A DNA stretch of 64,000 nt. Origin: Pristionchus mayeri. Lineage: Eukaryota > Nematoda > Chromadorea > Rhabditida > Neodiplogasteridae. Position numbers and translations under genes: made by a program. The stretch lies in assembly GCA_036245805.1 (NCBI GenBank), contig BTRK01000006.1, positions 42,502,520 to 42,566,519 on the forward strand, given 5' to 3'. Below the pieces are notes generated by a model. The model ran no database searches. It was not told where the DNA came from and saw nothing but the letters and a program-made list of their open reading frames with translations. Positions 22,827-34,184 of this stretch are shown one piece after another (the first letter of the stretch is position 1; the number at the start of each line of letters is the position of its first letter).

Positions 22827-22933
22827 AACTAAAGTGATTCGTAATGTCTTCTAACTCGAGTTAAAAATCAAATCTATCCCGATCCTTTAGGAGAATGATT
22901 CTTTAGTTTTTTTTTAGAATTGAAACGGATGTA

Positions 22934-25900
22934 TCACATTTTAACTTGAACATGGACAACCGAGGTTACTGTAGTATTCATCTCTGGTCGTTGGAGTACT
23001 TGGCGCTTGAGGGGATGCCAGAATAGCGCTTTGAACTGTTCTTGGAACGAGCGAATGAAGACGATGGAGGCCAGGACGTTGAGACCAGTAGTGAAGCATG
23101 CCGCCCAGTTGGTGAAATCGATGAACCAGTAGGGAGCGTCGATTACTGAAAAATACCATAGAGACTCTCAAGAAATGATCCTTCATTATGTTCTCTCTAC
23201 AGACCGGATAAAAAGAAAAAATAAGAGCGCCATTTGTTGTGAATTCATCTCCTATAGCAAATCTCCTACAGGTACAAAGGTTAGACACAGTTGGGGAATT
23301 ACTCTTAACACGGGTCTTCTGTAAGAATGAAGGAAAATCAGCCCATTTTGCCACCAGAAAAAAGTTATATTCACGGATTTCGATGAAACTTGGTTTATTG
23401 ATACTATTGAGGGTCCGATGAAGTCCTATCCACTTGGTTTGGTCAAATTTGCTCATTATCGATTTTTTTGATCTACCCACCTGAAGTACTGTAAGTCGGT
23501 CAATTTTGATCGTACAGCAAACCTTTTTTTGGCATTTTGCTCGTCTCGACGAGTCCTACAAATACCTCTTCAGTACTCCTTATCAAAAACGTCAGCATCG
23601 TGGACTTTTCCTCAAAAAACCGATTTTTCGATCGTAAATATCGATTTTTCTCGTCAGCCATATGAAATACCCCTCGATATTATTTCACCTACGGATTCTA
23701 CGGATAAAATTAGGCCGGGTTTATGTTGATCAGTTTCCATATTTCGTTCCCCCGGATATCGATTTACTAAGTAGAGTCCGGAACATAGTCGCATTTTTGC
23801 AAAATTCGCATTTTTGTTCATATTTCAGTTCAAAACGGTGCTCTTGCAAAAGTAAAGAGTGAATTCGAAAGCGCTCGATGATTCCGACAAAACATTTTCT
23901 GAGGGCATAAGCGATAAGTTTGCTTGTTTTCGAGTTATTTGCGGAAACAAAGAAAATACAAAAATGCATAGCTGTTCGTGTGCATGCATTGACTTAAGTT
24001 TTTTTTTTTTACTTTTGCAAGAGCACCGTTTTGAACTGAAATATGAACAAAAATGCGAATTTTGCAAAAATGCGACTATGTTCCGGACTCTACTTAGTAA
24101 ATCGATATCCGGGGAACGAAATATGGAAACTGATCAACATAAACCCGGCCTAATTTTATCCGTAGAATCCGTAGGTGAAATAATATCGAGGGGTATTTCA
24201 TATGGCTGACGAGAAAAATCGATATTTACGATCGAAAAATCGGTTTTTTGAGGAAAAGTCCACGATGCTGACGTTTTTGATAAGGAGTACTGAAGAGGTA
24301 TTTGTAGGACTCGTCGAGACGAGCAAAATGCCAAAAAAAAAGTTTGCTGTACGATCAAAATTGACCGACTTACAGTACTTCAGGTGGGTAGATCAAAAAA
24401 ATCGATAATGAGCAAATTTGACCAAACCAAGTGGATAGGACTTCATCGGACCCTCAATAGTATCAATAAACCAAGTTTCATCGAAATCCGTGAATATGAC
24501 TTTTTTTCTGGTGGCAGACGTTCCTGCATTCTTACAGAAGACCTGTGTTAAAGGATAGCATGGTCATCAGCGCAGACTCACACCACATCTGTTTAAGGGC
24601 GAAGAAGGACTTGGAGGCTATAGTGACTGCTGGAATTGCGGACTGAACGAGCAGACTCAGCGCCACCACGAGTTCATCCACTTTCCGGCCTTGTGAGATG
24701 CTTGCTGCAAATATTCAGCATGTTTTAACGGATTTACTAGCCCAGTTCACTGCATCTAACAGATTGAGTTGTTATTCTCGCCATAATGCTTTCCAATCAA
24801 TGATGTGAAATTCTCTGTTTCATGGGTGGATTATGTTGGCTCTCAGGCTATTTCATGCGTGAAAAAGTAAAATAGGTATCTCTGAGAGACTTGATGATTG
24901 TCCCTTTCTCACGCTCAACGTTTACTTGAGTTCGGGAAACACAACTTCGGTTTCTTCAATTTATACAATTTCTTGTTACTCTACATGTGATGAGAGTGTG
25001 TAATATTAAGTGACGGCGATTCGAATTTCGAACTCTTTTTTTCTCACGCTTGGCTTTCTCTGTTGACTCACTCCTGTGCGCTTTGACGTAGATGAGAAAG
25101 GCTACGGTGAGCACATTGAACACCACGGCGATCACCGGAACAAGGAAGGAGTAGAAGTTGAACATCTTAATGGTACATATTTGTACAGGGCCAGGGTGGG
25201 ACGATATACAGTAATACGGCGAATCCTCACAAATCTAAAAGTGATAAGTTTCGCCGTCTAGACCATGTTTTGGATTTTATGACGGTATTTTCGTCTTTCG
25301 TCTAGAACGGCCCGTCTAGACAAAAATGAGTGTCTCCCTATCTTTAACTCCAGTAATTTAAGGAGAGACTTGATACATCGCTTTTTTTCGTATCTGGAAG
25401 AACTCGATGGCACTGATTGTTCGATATGCTAAATATATCATGCAAACAAATGCGGGGATGTCCTTGACGAAGAATGTGATGCTAGTTCACGGCATTCGTG
25501 AGATAGTATTAGGTTGTAACATAAGTTTTGTCGCATTTCGGAGGTTCACAATATTTCCATGAAGGATACTTCTCAAACATTATCAATGCCTGACCTCCTA
25601 GTATATGTTTGGGGTGTTCATGCACATTTAAACCATAAGGTAGAGCTGAACTGCGCACGCTGGCTATGCGAAAAATATTAATATGAACTGATTTAAATTT
25701 GGTGCAGAATTTATAAATTCGTTTGATCGGGTGCTAGTTCGCAGAGATGAATAATGAACCAAACTTCTACAGCATGGTGATATACCCCGTCAATGCTCTT
25801 TCAAAATATACGCCAGATATGGTGCTATGTTGAGCGGAACCAAAGATATACTTCACTGAGTGTAAGGTTAGCCGCTGATTCGTAGCCAACTTGACCAACT

Positions 25901-28900
25901 CTTCTGAATCCAGAATTGCAACAACAGTGACTAACATAAGTGCGTTCAATTACCACTCATGGAGGTATAATTTATCATTAAACAAGTGAGAGAAAGAACA
26001 CTCCACTTGTGGGAAATTTGAATTTTTATTAATTCAATTCGCGCACAATTTTACCAAAATTTGCAAGTTTAGGTGTTTCGAATTAAAGATTGTCATTCAA
26101 AAGCTATTTATTTCCAAACTTATCCCAAGTAGATACTAGTAAGGGAAGGGTTTATGGTTCGGATGGACACAACAAATCAGATATTGAACATGTGTGCGAG
26201 GTAGGAATATGAACAAAGTGCCGATTTCAGTACTTTAATTTACATACCATCGTTCTGAATGGAGCCACTTATCTCAACAGAACCCAATCTACCCCAAACT
26301 TTGTCTGCACACTGACCACTTTGGGTGAACTATATTCCACCACTATTTGGATCTGGATATCTACTGAGAAGAAAATTCGGCTTGCGAAAGTTTTCGCGAC
26401 CGTCACCAACCACATTATACAAACTCGTCTACATTTCTAGAACGATTTTCGTTTGTCATTATCCGTGAGTGGTTCAAAATTATGCACATATGTAGTACTT
26501 TACGCAAATCACACAAAATCGGCATAATTTATCCTTTTCAAGAAGAGCTGATGCGTGAAAATGATTTCTAATCCTTATCTCAGTACAACTTTGTCTGACT
26601 AATGTGCCTCCTCAACTGCCTTGACAGGACTGAAGTAAAGCGCGTAAGAAAGAGTACGAAGGCCCTCACTGATGATGAATAACGAAATTGAGATTAAATT
26701 AATTCGAAGAATTTCTGAGGTTAAAATGCAAAAGAGATTGGACGCGACAAAACTTATGTTACAACCTGATACAATCTAATTTTGTAAAATTTACAAATTT
26801 TAAATAAGACAAACAATAGCGGGGGCGTCCTCGAGGTAGAATATGATCGGGCTGCACAACTCCTGGGGGTACACTGTGTTCACCACGTACATGTACGAGA
26901 CGAGGGCGACCTGAAATCGGACAATCTAGAGTTCAAGAAACGAAACCGCGGTCTTCAGTCTATTCACTCTCTCATAGCTCAAGCACCGCGGAGATGAACA
27001 CCTGTTCTGGCGAATGACCATCTTGCGTACGTGTAAAGGCAATTAACCAAATTCTACATGTTATCGGATGATGAAATGCGTCTACTGACGATAGTTGATG
27101 ATACAAGGATTTCGTGAAACTTACTAGTATCGAGCAGCAGAATGTGAACACTCCAAAGACGTAGCCCAAGCCGACACGCTTGTTGAAGACCAGCGCTACC
27201 AAGCGGGAGAAGCCAACAGCCTGAACGAGACTTTTTAAAGAAAAAAAATCTAATTCTGGCAGTTAAAACATTGATGATGTTCGAGAATGAAGGCCAGGTG
27301 TCTTTGACACCACTCCAATGCTTAACCAAAGCGAGTAATGACAAACAAAAGCTCAGCAGCCGGTTGTGCAGAGCATTCCAGCCAGTTTGACCATTGAAAA
27401 TGTTGGTTGGGTCTTCACTACTCACCACTATCGCATTATACGACATGAGGTTGAATGCTGCCGTGTTCAACTTTAGCATCGAACACCAGAATATGGTCGT
27501 TTCGTACTCCTGGGAATCAATAGTTTCATTTGAATAAAATAAGTGATGCAACCTCGTCAACAGCGATGGCGAACAACGTTTCGAATATAGTCTGCGGAAG
27601 TGTGAAAAAGAACTGGATAAACGCGGAGAAGACAATCGTTGTCTGAAAAAAACAGTTCTCGAAATGAGAAAGTATTCATCTAATCGCAAAAGCGTTAAAA
27701 TGCTATTAATACAGGGTGCGGATTAAATATTGTCCCACTTTAGATTCTTAATCATTTCCACTCTCTGCAGGAGCCATGTCCCCAAATTTTGTAAATATGT
27801 AGCTAAGGAACGTAAGTAGTTAGTATATACATATGAGCGAGATACTTCAAAAATTTCAAGAATAAGAACTTCTAGAATTTATTTTTTGAAAAATACGCCT
27901 TTTCTAGTCATAAGAACCAGATAAATTATTTTTGTCGCCTTACAAGAATAAATGAAGTGCAGATTCCATTGTTTCTTTGCTGTGAAGTACAACCATTCAC
28001 AAGCCCAAATATGTGTTCAATTATATTCTCATACTGCGGAACTGCTTGAGAAATATTTGTAAAGGATATCAATTCGAACGGCGCTCGAAAAATATTTTTA
28101 CGATTAAGAAACAGTATTCATCGAATCCGTTAGCTATTGGAATGATTGAATTTTTCGCGCGCTACTCCATCATTATTGATTGCGAAAATGTATTCAATTC
28201 GGTAGAGTATACAGATTCTGGTTCAGAATATGTTGAATAATGCAGAAAAGTGCCGCTATGAGTCATATTTTGAAGACCCTATTTCTGCCATTAATTCAAC
28301 TTTCCCACTTGATTTATGTAAGAAATATGATAACTCGGCCCGGTTGAAAGATATGCAAGGTTATATGGCGTTAGCCACATTCCAAATAAAAAATCTCGAA
28401 ACATCACGGTTGAGCATGGTCATGAGTTCATGTCATCAAATGTGTGTATCTAGCCATCCAGAGATCCTACATCATATTACTCGTTATATCCATATAGTGG
28501 AAGAGTTGATCTTTATATTCAGCTCAGCTGTAATATTCGTTACCTTCGGGATAACGTTTAACATCTAAAATTATGAACGGCGCAGCGAGTAAAATTTGTG
28601 AGTTGTATTTGCCTTCATTCCAAGCAGCTAGGCATTCGTACGAATCCTATGACTAGACTCTGCAAGCCCACTCTCGGACACTTTGCCCCGCAAAAGCGAG
28701 ACAAGCGGAGCACAGTCTTCATTCGCAACCAAATCACTCGATCAAAAAAGAATTGGGAAGCTCTTTTCATCCTCTTTCGAATGAGCCTCCGTGACCCTGG
28801 AAAATTCATCTCTAAGTATGTCAGAATACAAGTTTTATAGAGCGACTTGACTTAGAAAACTATAAAACTCGTATGCTGACCTACACAGAAAAGGAATTTC

Positions 28901-29804
28901 CAGGGACACGGAGGCTCATTCGAAAGAGGATGAAAAGAGCTTCCAAATTCAATTTTGAACGAGTGATTTGGTTGGGAATGAAGGGTGTGCTTCGTCGAAT
29001 TCGAAGCGCGCATGGCTCGCGGCTCTCACCGCTTCCTCTCCTCCCTCTCCCTCCCCTCCCTCCACCCGTCTCTCACCCGGCGTGACTAGAGAGCGCCCCG
29101 CCTACGTGAAAACTCGTTTTCTTCCCCTGTAGGGTTCGGCGGAGCCCTACCCGATCGTTTCGAGAACTGAAACGGCAAAGGAGAAATAGGCTCCGCCCCT
29201 CTTTCTCTCGTCTCGCTTTTTGGGCGGTTCACGTTATGATCAATTCACCCACATTTTGGGTCATAACTTGGTTCAAACATTAGATATCAACCTAATTCTA
29301 AATGTATGGTCCTATTTAGCCCCATAAGAACGCATTAACACCACAATTAGACCTGTGTGACGATTTCGGGTAACTACCTTGTGGTCCCTACCTATGACTA
29401 ATATGATAAATGTAATGCACTGAGATATATTTAGGTGTAAATTGGGATCTTGGCTCTAACTTGTTCGCGAGATACAAGTAGAAATGAGTGGGACAATATT
29501 TAATCCGCACCCTGTAGTAAAGACAGCAATCATAATATCCATTAACTACCAGTTTCTTTAATTATACGAAAACATCAAGCTTTCTAAAATATCATACCTT
29601 GTAGAACTCCCAAATCTTGGATTCTCGTTTCGTACAGTAGAAGATGAACATAATCGGAATATAGTTCAGATACATGACAATCGAGTTTCTGATTGCAGTA
29701 GGACGATATTTGACATGGAAGAAGGCCGGATCCGTATAGTAGTCGGTGACCCATTGGAAGTAGCGATGACGAGCACTCTCATTATATGAGATATGCGTCT
29801 CCAT
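22934..29804 (-). CDS. Serpentine 7TM receptor B, 8 exons over 6.9 kb, 333 aa
   Basis: Exons: 29804-29598, 27642-27553, 27509-27426, 27220-27125, 26910-26815, 25165-25072, 24704-24582, 23145-22934. Exons 2-7 match receptor A in length and phase (90, 84, 96, 96, 94, 123 nt). The frame is intact through all eight. It has the same seven hydrophobic segments, GFSRLVALVFNKRVG after TM3, the QELCSP loop cysteine, and a C-tail starting FIRSFQEQFKALFW. The size comes from intron insertions: a Tc1-like element in intron 1, a mariner remnant in intron 5 and a foldback in intron 7. No lesion is visible, so I call it intact. Likely a membrane chemoreceptor of the same unnamed family. Confidence 0.83.
23304..24552. 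repeat. Foldback element (intron 7 of receptor B), arms ~560 bp
   Basis: Arms about 23304-23865 and 23991-24552 are inverted repeats (coordinate sum ~47856) around a ~125-bp centre. CTTCTGTAAGAATG near 23316 pairs with its mirror ending near 24540. The arm sequence is not shared with the F1 or F2 families. Its right end lies only ~30 bp from exon 7. Confidence 0.88.
25509..26769. mobile_element. Mariner-like element, decayed (intron 5 of receptor B)
   Basis: Terminal inverted repeats TTAGGTTGTAACATAAGTTT (left) and the mirror ending ATGTTACAACCTGA (right) are flanked by TA on both sides. The total length of 1261 bp is typical of a full mariner. No transposase motif can be read in any frame, so it is old or non-autonomous. 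It is distinct from the 4543 and 56423 mariner family. Confidence 0.75.
28013..28568 (+). other. Two overlapping ORFs inside the Tc1-like element, unknown product
   Basis: Frames of 75 codons (28013-28240) and 112 codons (28230-28568) overlap by 11 nt. The second is Cys/His-containing (SSCHQMCVSSHPEILHH) and ends in a hydrophobic segment that could span a membrane. Neither resembles a transposase that I know. They could be a captured and decayed host fragment with a frameshift at the overlap, or chance ORFs. Confidence 0.3.
28718..28985. repeat. Nested foldback hairpin within the Tc1-like element
   Basis: A ~268-bp inverted repeat. TTTCATCCTCTTTCGAATGA pairs with its mirror at about 28916-28935, continuing to a centre near 28852. 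It is probably an insertion into the larger element. Confidence 0.8.
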
Positions 29805-29937
29805 CTCACAAGAACTACATTAATAACAGTATTCTTATAATATTTGCGTACAAAAAGAACAGTACGAAAAGAAGTGAAAGAAAGCATTCCAATCCATTTT
29901 GAGAGACCTCTATCGAATAGGGTAGCCCCTCTATCTG

Positions 29938-30057
29938 ATAGATGGAAAGAGAGCATGACTTACGTGAAAGTTAGCGCCGTACGCCGATTCCCATGGAAAA
30001 AAAGTGATCCCCGAAACGATCTACTTCCCTGGGAGTTTCAGGCTCCAAGAATCGCAT
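29938..30057 (-). promoter_or_regulatory. Conserved block upstream of receptor B
   Basis: Second copy of the block at 22713-22826, ~135-255 bp upstream of the receptor B start. It is also only ~55 bp beyond the receptor C stop codon, so it could belong to the 3' flank of gene C. The copy upstream of gene C, which has no receptor gene on its far side, argues for the promoter reading. Confidence 0.4.
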
Positions 30058-30112
30058 AGAAAATACAGTTGATTCTGTAGTATTTACTTTTTGTAGAATT
30101 GTAAAGCGTTTA

Positions 30113-32675
30113 TCACATTTTAACTTGGACATGCACAACTGAGGTGACAGTAGTGTTAATCTCAGGTCGTTGGAGTACTTGGCGCCTGATGGAATGCCAG
30201 AATAGCGCCTTGAACTGCTCTTGAAACGAGCGAATGAAGACGATGGAAGCCAGAACATTCAGGCCGGTAGTGAAGCATCCTGCCCAGTTGGTGAAGGCGA
30301 CGAACCAGTAGGGCGCCGATACGTCTGAAATGGACAAACTGATTAAATGTACATGCAATTTCAACTGCACTCAATCCATATTTTCGCTCAGTTCTATCGT
30401 TTTTCGCTGAAACAAGGAATGGCAGGAAGCCGTCAGCTGTATTCAAACAAATACAAGAAAAAAATCGTCTAGACGTTGACATTTATGTCTACTAAAGCGG
30501 TAAAAGACTTTCGCAGAGGATAAGTACCTAGACTGAGTTTATTTATAATTTATGAGCTATTTATCATTTTTGAGCGCCGGAGAAACCTGACTCACTCCAT
30601 ATCTGGGTGAGGGTGAAGAATGATTTGGAAGCAATGGTGACTGCGGGGATGGCAGATTGGAGAAGCAGACTCATTGCCACCACCAGTTCATCGACTTTAC
30701 GGCTCTGTGAGACGCTCGCTGCAAGGATTCGACTTGCCTTTATGATGTCCTGTGAGAGGTCATTGCTTCCATAAAGAGGGACAGAGAACTGTACAATACT
30801 GACTGATATTTGTCAGAAATGGATGCAAAGGAATTCCCGGTGTTCAGACAAATGAGTCTTGCAGTAGGAGCGTTCGTGAAAATAAAGGTCATGCTGTCCT
30901 GAGCGCCTAATTTCTTGTTCTGTGAAATAGTTTGTATGATAATTATTGTTAAATATTGTGTCATTATTGTGCAGTGTTTTTCCCCTTTTATGGAAGCTTC
31001 TCACACTACATCATAAGTACAAGTGTGGGCTGGTTTCTCTGAGAAACTGCATGGATGTTTCTTTCTCACTTGAGTTCGAAATTCAAGTAATCAACACTCC
31101 ATTTTAACTGGTCGAGTTGAGAGACATTGGAGAGGATGAGAAGACTGATGTATCGGTTCTCCCGCTCCGCTTGTACACCCGTTGACTCACCCCTATGTGA
31201 TTTGACGTAGCTTAGAAATTTAGAGGATAGATGGGTTTTCAATTTTTTCTTACTCAAAATCCAGGGACTAAATTATCGGTTTTGGGACTTCCGTGCCCTT
31301 TTTGCTTACTTCTACGTGCTTTGACGTAGATTAGAAAGGCGACGGTGAGGAGATTGAAGAGCAGAGCTATCACCGGAACGAGGAAGGAGTAGAAGTTGAA
31401 CATCTAAACGGTAAATATTTGAATATTTTAAAGTGAAATGATGCACAGCAATAAGGGGGAGATCCCTCAAAAATCGAAATAAACTTCGACTTCGATTGTG
31501 ATTGCGCATGATACTGCATACACGGATCGATATATCTATTTTTTTTAATTTTTCACGTGCATGAAATGTTGTCGTTAATAACTAACCAGTGCGGGGATGT
31601 CTTCCATGAAGAATATGATCGGGCTGCACACCTCCTGTGGGTACACCGTGTTCACGACGTACATGTATGAAACGAGGGCGACCTAGAGTAGAATGAAACT
31701 GTGATGCACCGAGGATATGGAAGGGCTTTCTTGTCGCCTAGAGAATTCGACAACCTAATCTGACTACTCCACTGAAGAGGATGAACAAAGATGTACTTTT
31801 TTTTAAAAATATAAGGCATCGATTAGTGAAACTGACGAGTAAAGAGCAGCAGAATCCGAAGACACCAAGGACGAAGCCCACGCCGACACGCTTGTTGAAG
31901 ACGAGGGCGACCAAGCGTGAAAAGCCAACTGCCTGTACGGTTTCCTTTCGAATAAGTAAACAAGATGAAAATCCCGTCTTCGACCGGTGCTAACAATGTT
32001 AAGCCAGTCATGAGAGGGTGAATTCAGATTTCTCTCTTTTCGTGCTCGAGAGAGGAAAATAGTAGAAAAGAAAGGATGCAGAATGATAACACTTCTTCAA
32101 CTATACCCAAGGATTGTTTCTCATGAAAATACCTCTTCATTTTAACATGTAAGCTGTGTTATCGGTTAATGATTGTTTGGGAAACCAAAATTTTTCACTC
32201 ACCACAATCGCGTTATACGACATGATGTTGAAAGCAGCCGTGTTCAACTTGAACATCGAACACAGGAATATTGTGGTTTCGTACTCCTGGTAACGGATGT
32301 TTTCATTTGAAAGAAATGCGGTGCTGCCTTGTCAACGGCGATGCTGAACCACGTTTCGAAAATGGTCTGTGGCAGTGTGAAAAAGAACTGAACAGAGGCC
32401 GAGAAGACAATTGTTGTCTGACAAAATAAAAAAAAGTAAATTTGAAATATTCCATATCACCTGAATACCTTGTAGAACTCCCAAATCTTGGATTCTCGTC
32501 TCGTACAGTAGAAGATGAACAAAATCGGGATGTAGTTCAGGTACATGACAATAGAGTTTCTGATAGCCGTTGGCCTATAGGATGCATGGAAGAAGGCCGG
32601 ATCGGTATAGTAGTCGGTGACCCAGGGGAAGAAGGGATGACGGGCCCTTACATTGAATCCGGGAACACTCATCAC
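30113..32675 (-). CDS. Serpentine 7TM receptor C, 8 exons, compact, 333 aa
   Basis: Exons: 32675-32469, 32417-32328, 32286-32203, 31932-31837, 31682-31587, 31403-31310, 30718-30596, 30324-30113. Exon lengths 1-8 equal those of receptor B, giving 1002 nt including the stop. Protein features match: PWVTDYYTDPAFFHASYRP outside, seven hydrophobic segments, GFSRLVALVF after TM3, QEVCSP loop, and FIRSFQEQFKALFW at the start of the C-tail. Intron 2 (41 nt) begins with GC rather than GT (AAG/GCAGCA). Without splicing there the frame would break, so the gene depends on a GC-AG intron or is newly disabled. No transposons lie in its introns. Confidence 0.83.
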
Positions 32676-32855
32676 ACGAGTGCTATAATATTAACATGAA
32701 CACCAGTCAGTATTACTATAAGATTAATTCATGGAAGAGGCACGTGTACAAAAAGGACGGCGTGAAAGCAAACGATTCTTAGTTTCTTCATTGCGATCCA
32801 GTATGCGGATCCATTATGAGGTAAATCGAGCAAAAAGGGGCAGCCCTCGCACTGA

Positions 32856-32972
32856 ACGATGGAAAGAGAGCAGGACTTGCGTGAATGTTAGCGAAGTACG
32901 CCGATTCTCATGGGAAAAGTTGCCCCCGAAACGAGAAACTTCCCTGGGAGTCTAATGCTCCAAGAATCAGGT
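32856..32972 (-). promoter_or_regulatory. Conserved block upstream of receptor C
   Basis: Third copy of the shared block (GTACGCCGATTC, CCCCGAAACGA, GCTCCAAGAATC), ~180-300 bp upstream of the receptor C start. An F1-related foldback begins ~40 bp further upstream. Confidence 0.4.
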
Positions 32973-33012
32973 ACACGAGGAAGTGAAATCGCAATGACTA
33001 AGCTACAAGAGA

Positions 33013-34076
33013 GGATTTCTGAGAGAATCGAGGTACTCCATACAGGGTCCGTACAAAGAAAAAATAAAAATTTGTCCCTAGGGGTACTTTTTCACGTAGA
33101 TCACGAAAATCGACCTTAGGAAGCCGTGTCGTTGACCTCTGATTGTCTGAAGCGCGCCTCAACGGTGAGGTCATTTTTTGTAGCTGCTCCAAACATCCTA
33201 CATATATAGTTATTCTGAAAGATCTCGACGAGATAAGCATTTTACCTGTTGGACGTGAAGGGCTATCTCATCTGTGAAAAAAGTTGTGGTCGTTTGAATT
33301 CAAAAATTTGTCTAAAACTTGTCGCCCTGAAAAATTTTACTCCACATTACAATTTAAATTTACTTTCATTCGATTCCCCATGCATTTTTACCCCTAGGAG
33401 CAAATTTATACGGAAATCGAAAGGGGTATAGTTGGACATTGTTCCAAAAGAAAATTGCGAGGTCGAGACTGTTTGGCCTAAAAATCACGAGTTTTTCTGC
33501 CCACACATTTCCTTTCTGGTTTTGGTGCGAAAATAAGTGCAAATTCGTTTTTCTACGGGTCGAAATACGCCAGAAAAACTTCAACTAAACATATTCTGAG
33601 ATTTTTTATTTTTGGCCAAGTCTCGACCTCGCAATTTTCTTTTGAAAAAATCTCCAACTATGCCCCTTTCGATTTCCCTATAAATTTGACCCTAGGGGTA
33701 AAAATGCATGCGGAATCGAATGAAAGTAAAATTAAATTGTAATGTGGAGTAAAATTTTTCAGGGCGGCAAGTTTTAGACAAATTTTTGAATTCAAACTGC
33801 CACAACTTTTTTCACAGATGAGATAGCCCTTCACGTCCAACAGGTAAAATGCTTATCTCGTCGAGATCTTTCAGAATAACTATATATGTAGGAGGTTTGG
33901 AGCAGCTACAAAAAATGACCTCACCGTTGAGGCGCGCTTCAGGCAATCAGAGGTCAACGACACGGCTTCCGAAGGTCGATTTTCGTGATCTACGTGAAAA
34001 AGTACCCCTAGGGATTTTTATTTTTTCGTTGTACGGAGGTATCTCGGTTCTCTCAGACTTCCTCTGATAAGTAATC
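33013..34076. repeat. Foldback element related to F1 (arms ~500 bp)
   Basis: Inverted repeat with coordinate sum ~67089. Ends read TTCTGAGAGAATCGAGGTAC and an imperfect mirror. It shares CGACCTTAGGAAGCCGTGTC, the CCTAGGGGTA string and the terminal CTGAGAGAA with the 10171 and 15467 elements, but is half their length and diverged inside. It separates receptor C from the next gene, ending ~110 bp past that gene's stop codon. Confidence 0.85.
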
Positions 34077-34184
34077 TTGATCACTCCAATGCTGACTCCG
34101 ATCCTTCGAATGGTAAAAATACATCAGTTTCATAGATAGTTTCATAATTTCTTTATTACGAAGAGTGGAATGATCGGGGAATGT

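Larger units (their letters stand above)
27712..29514. mobile_element. Tc1-like DNA element, 1.8 kb (intron 1 of receptor B)
   Basis: Starts CAGGGTGCGGATTAAATATT and ends in the reverse complement (~28-bp terminal inverted repeats), flanked by TA target duplications (27710-27711 and 29515-29516). The TACAGGG-type end is usual for Tc1-like elements. The interior shows no DDE transposase. It holds two overlapping ORFs of unknown origin (28013-28568) and a nested hairpin (28718-28985). Confidence 0.8.

Noticed and set aside
25767..25949. Open frame inside the mariner-like element in receptor B intron 5
   Set aside because: None of the mariner catalytic motifs can be read in it.
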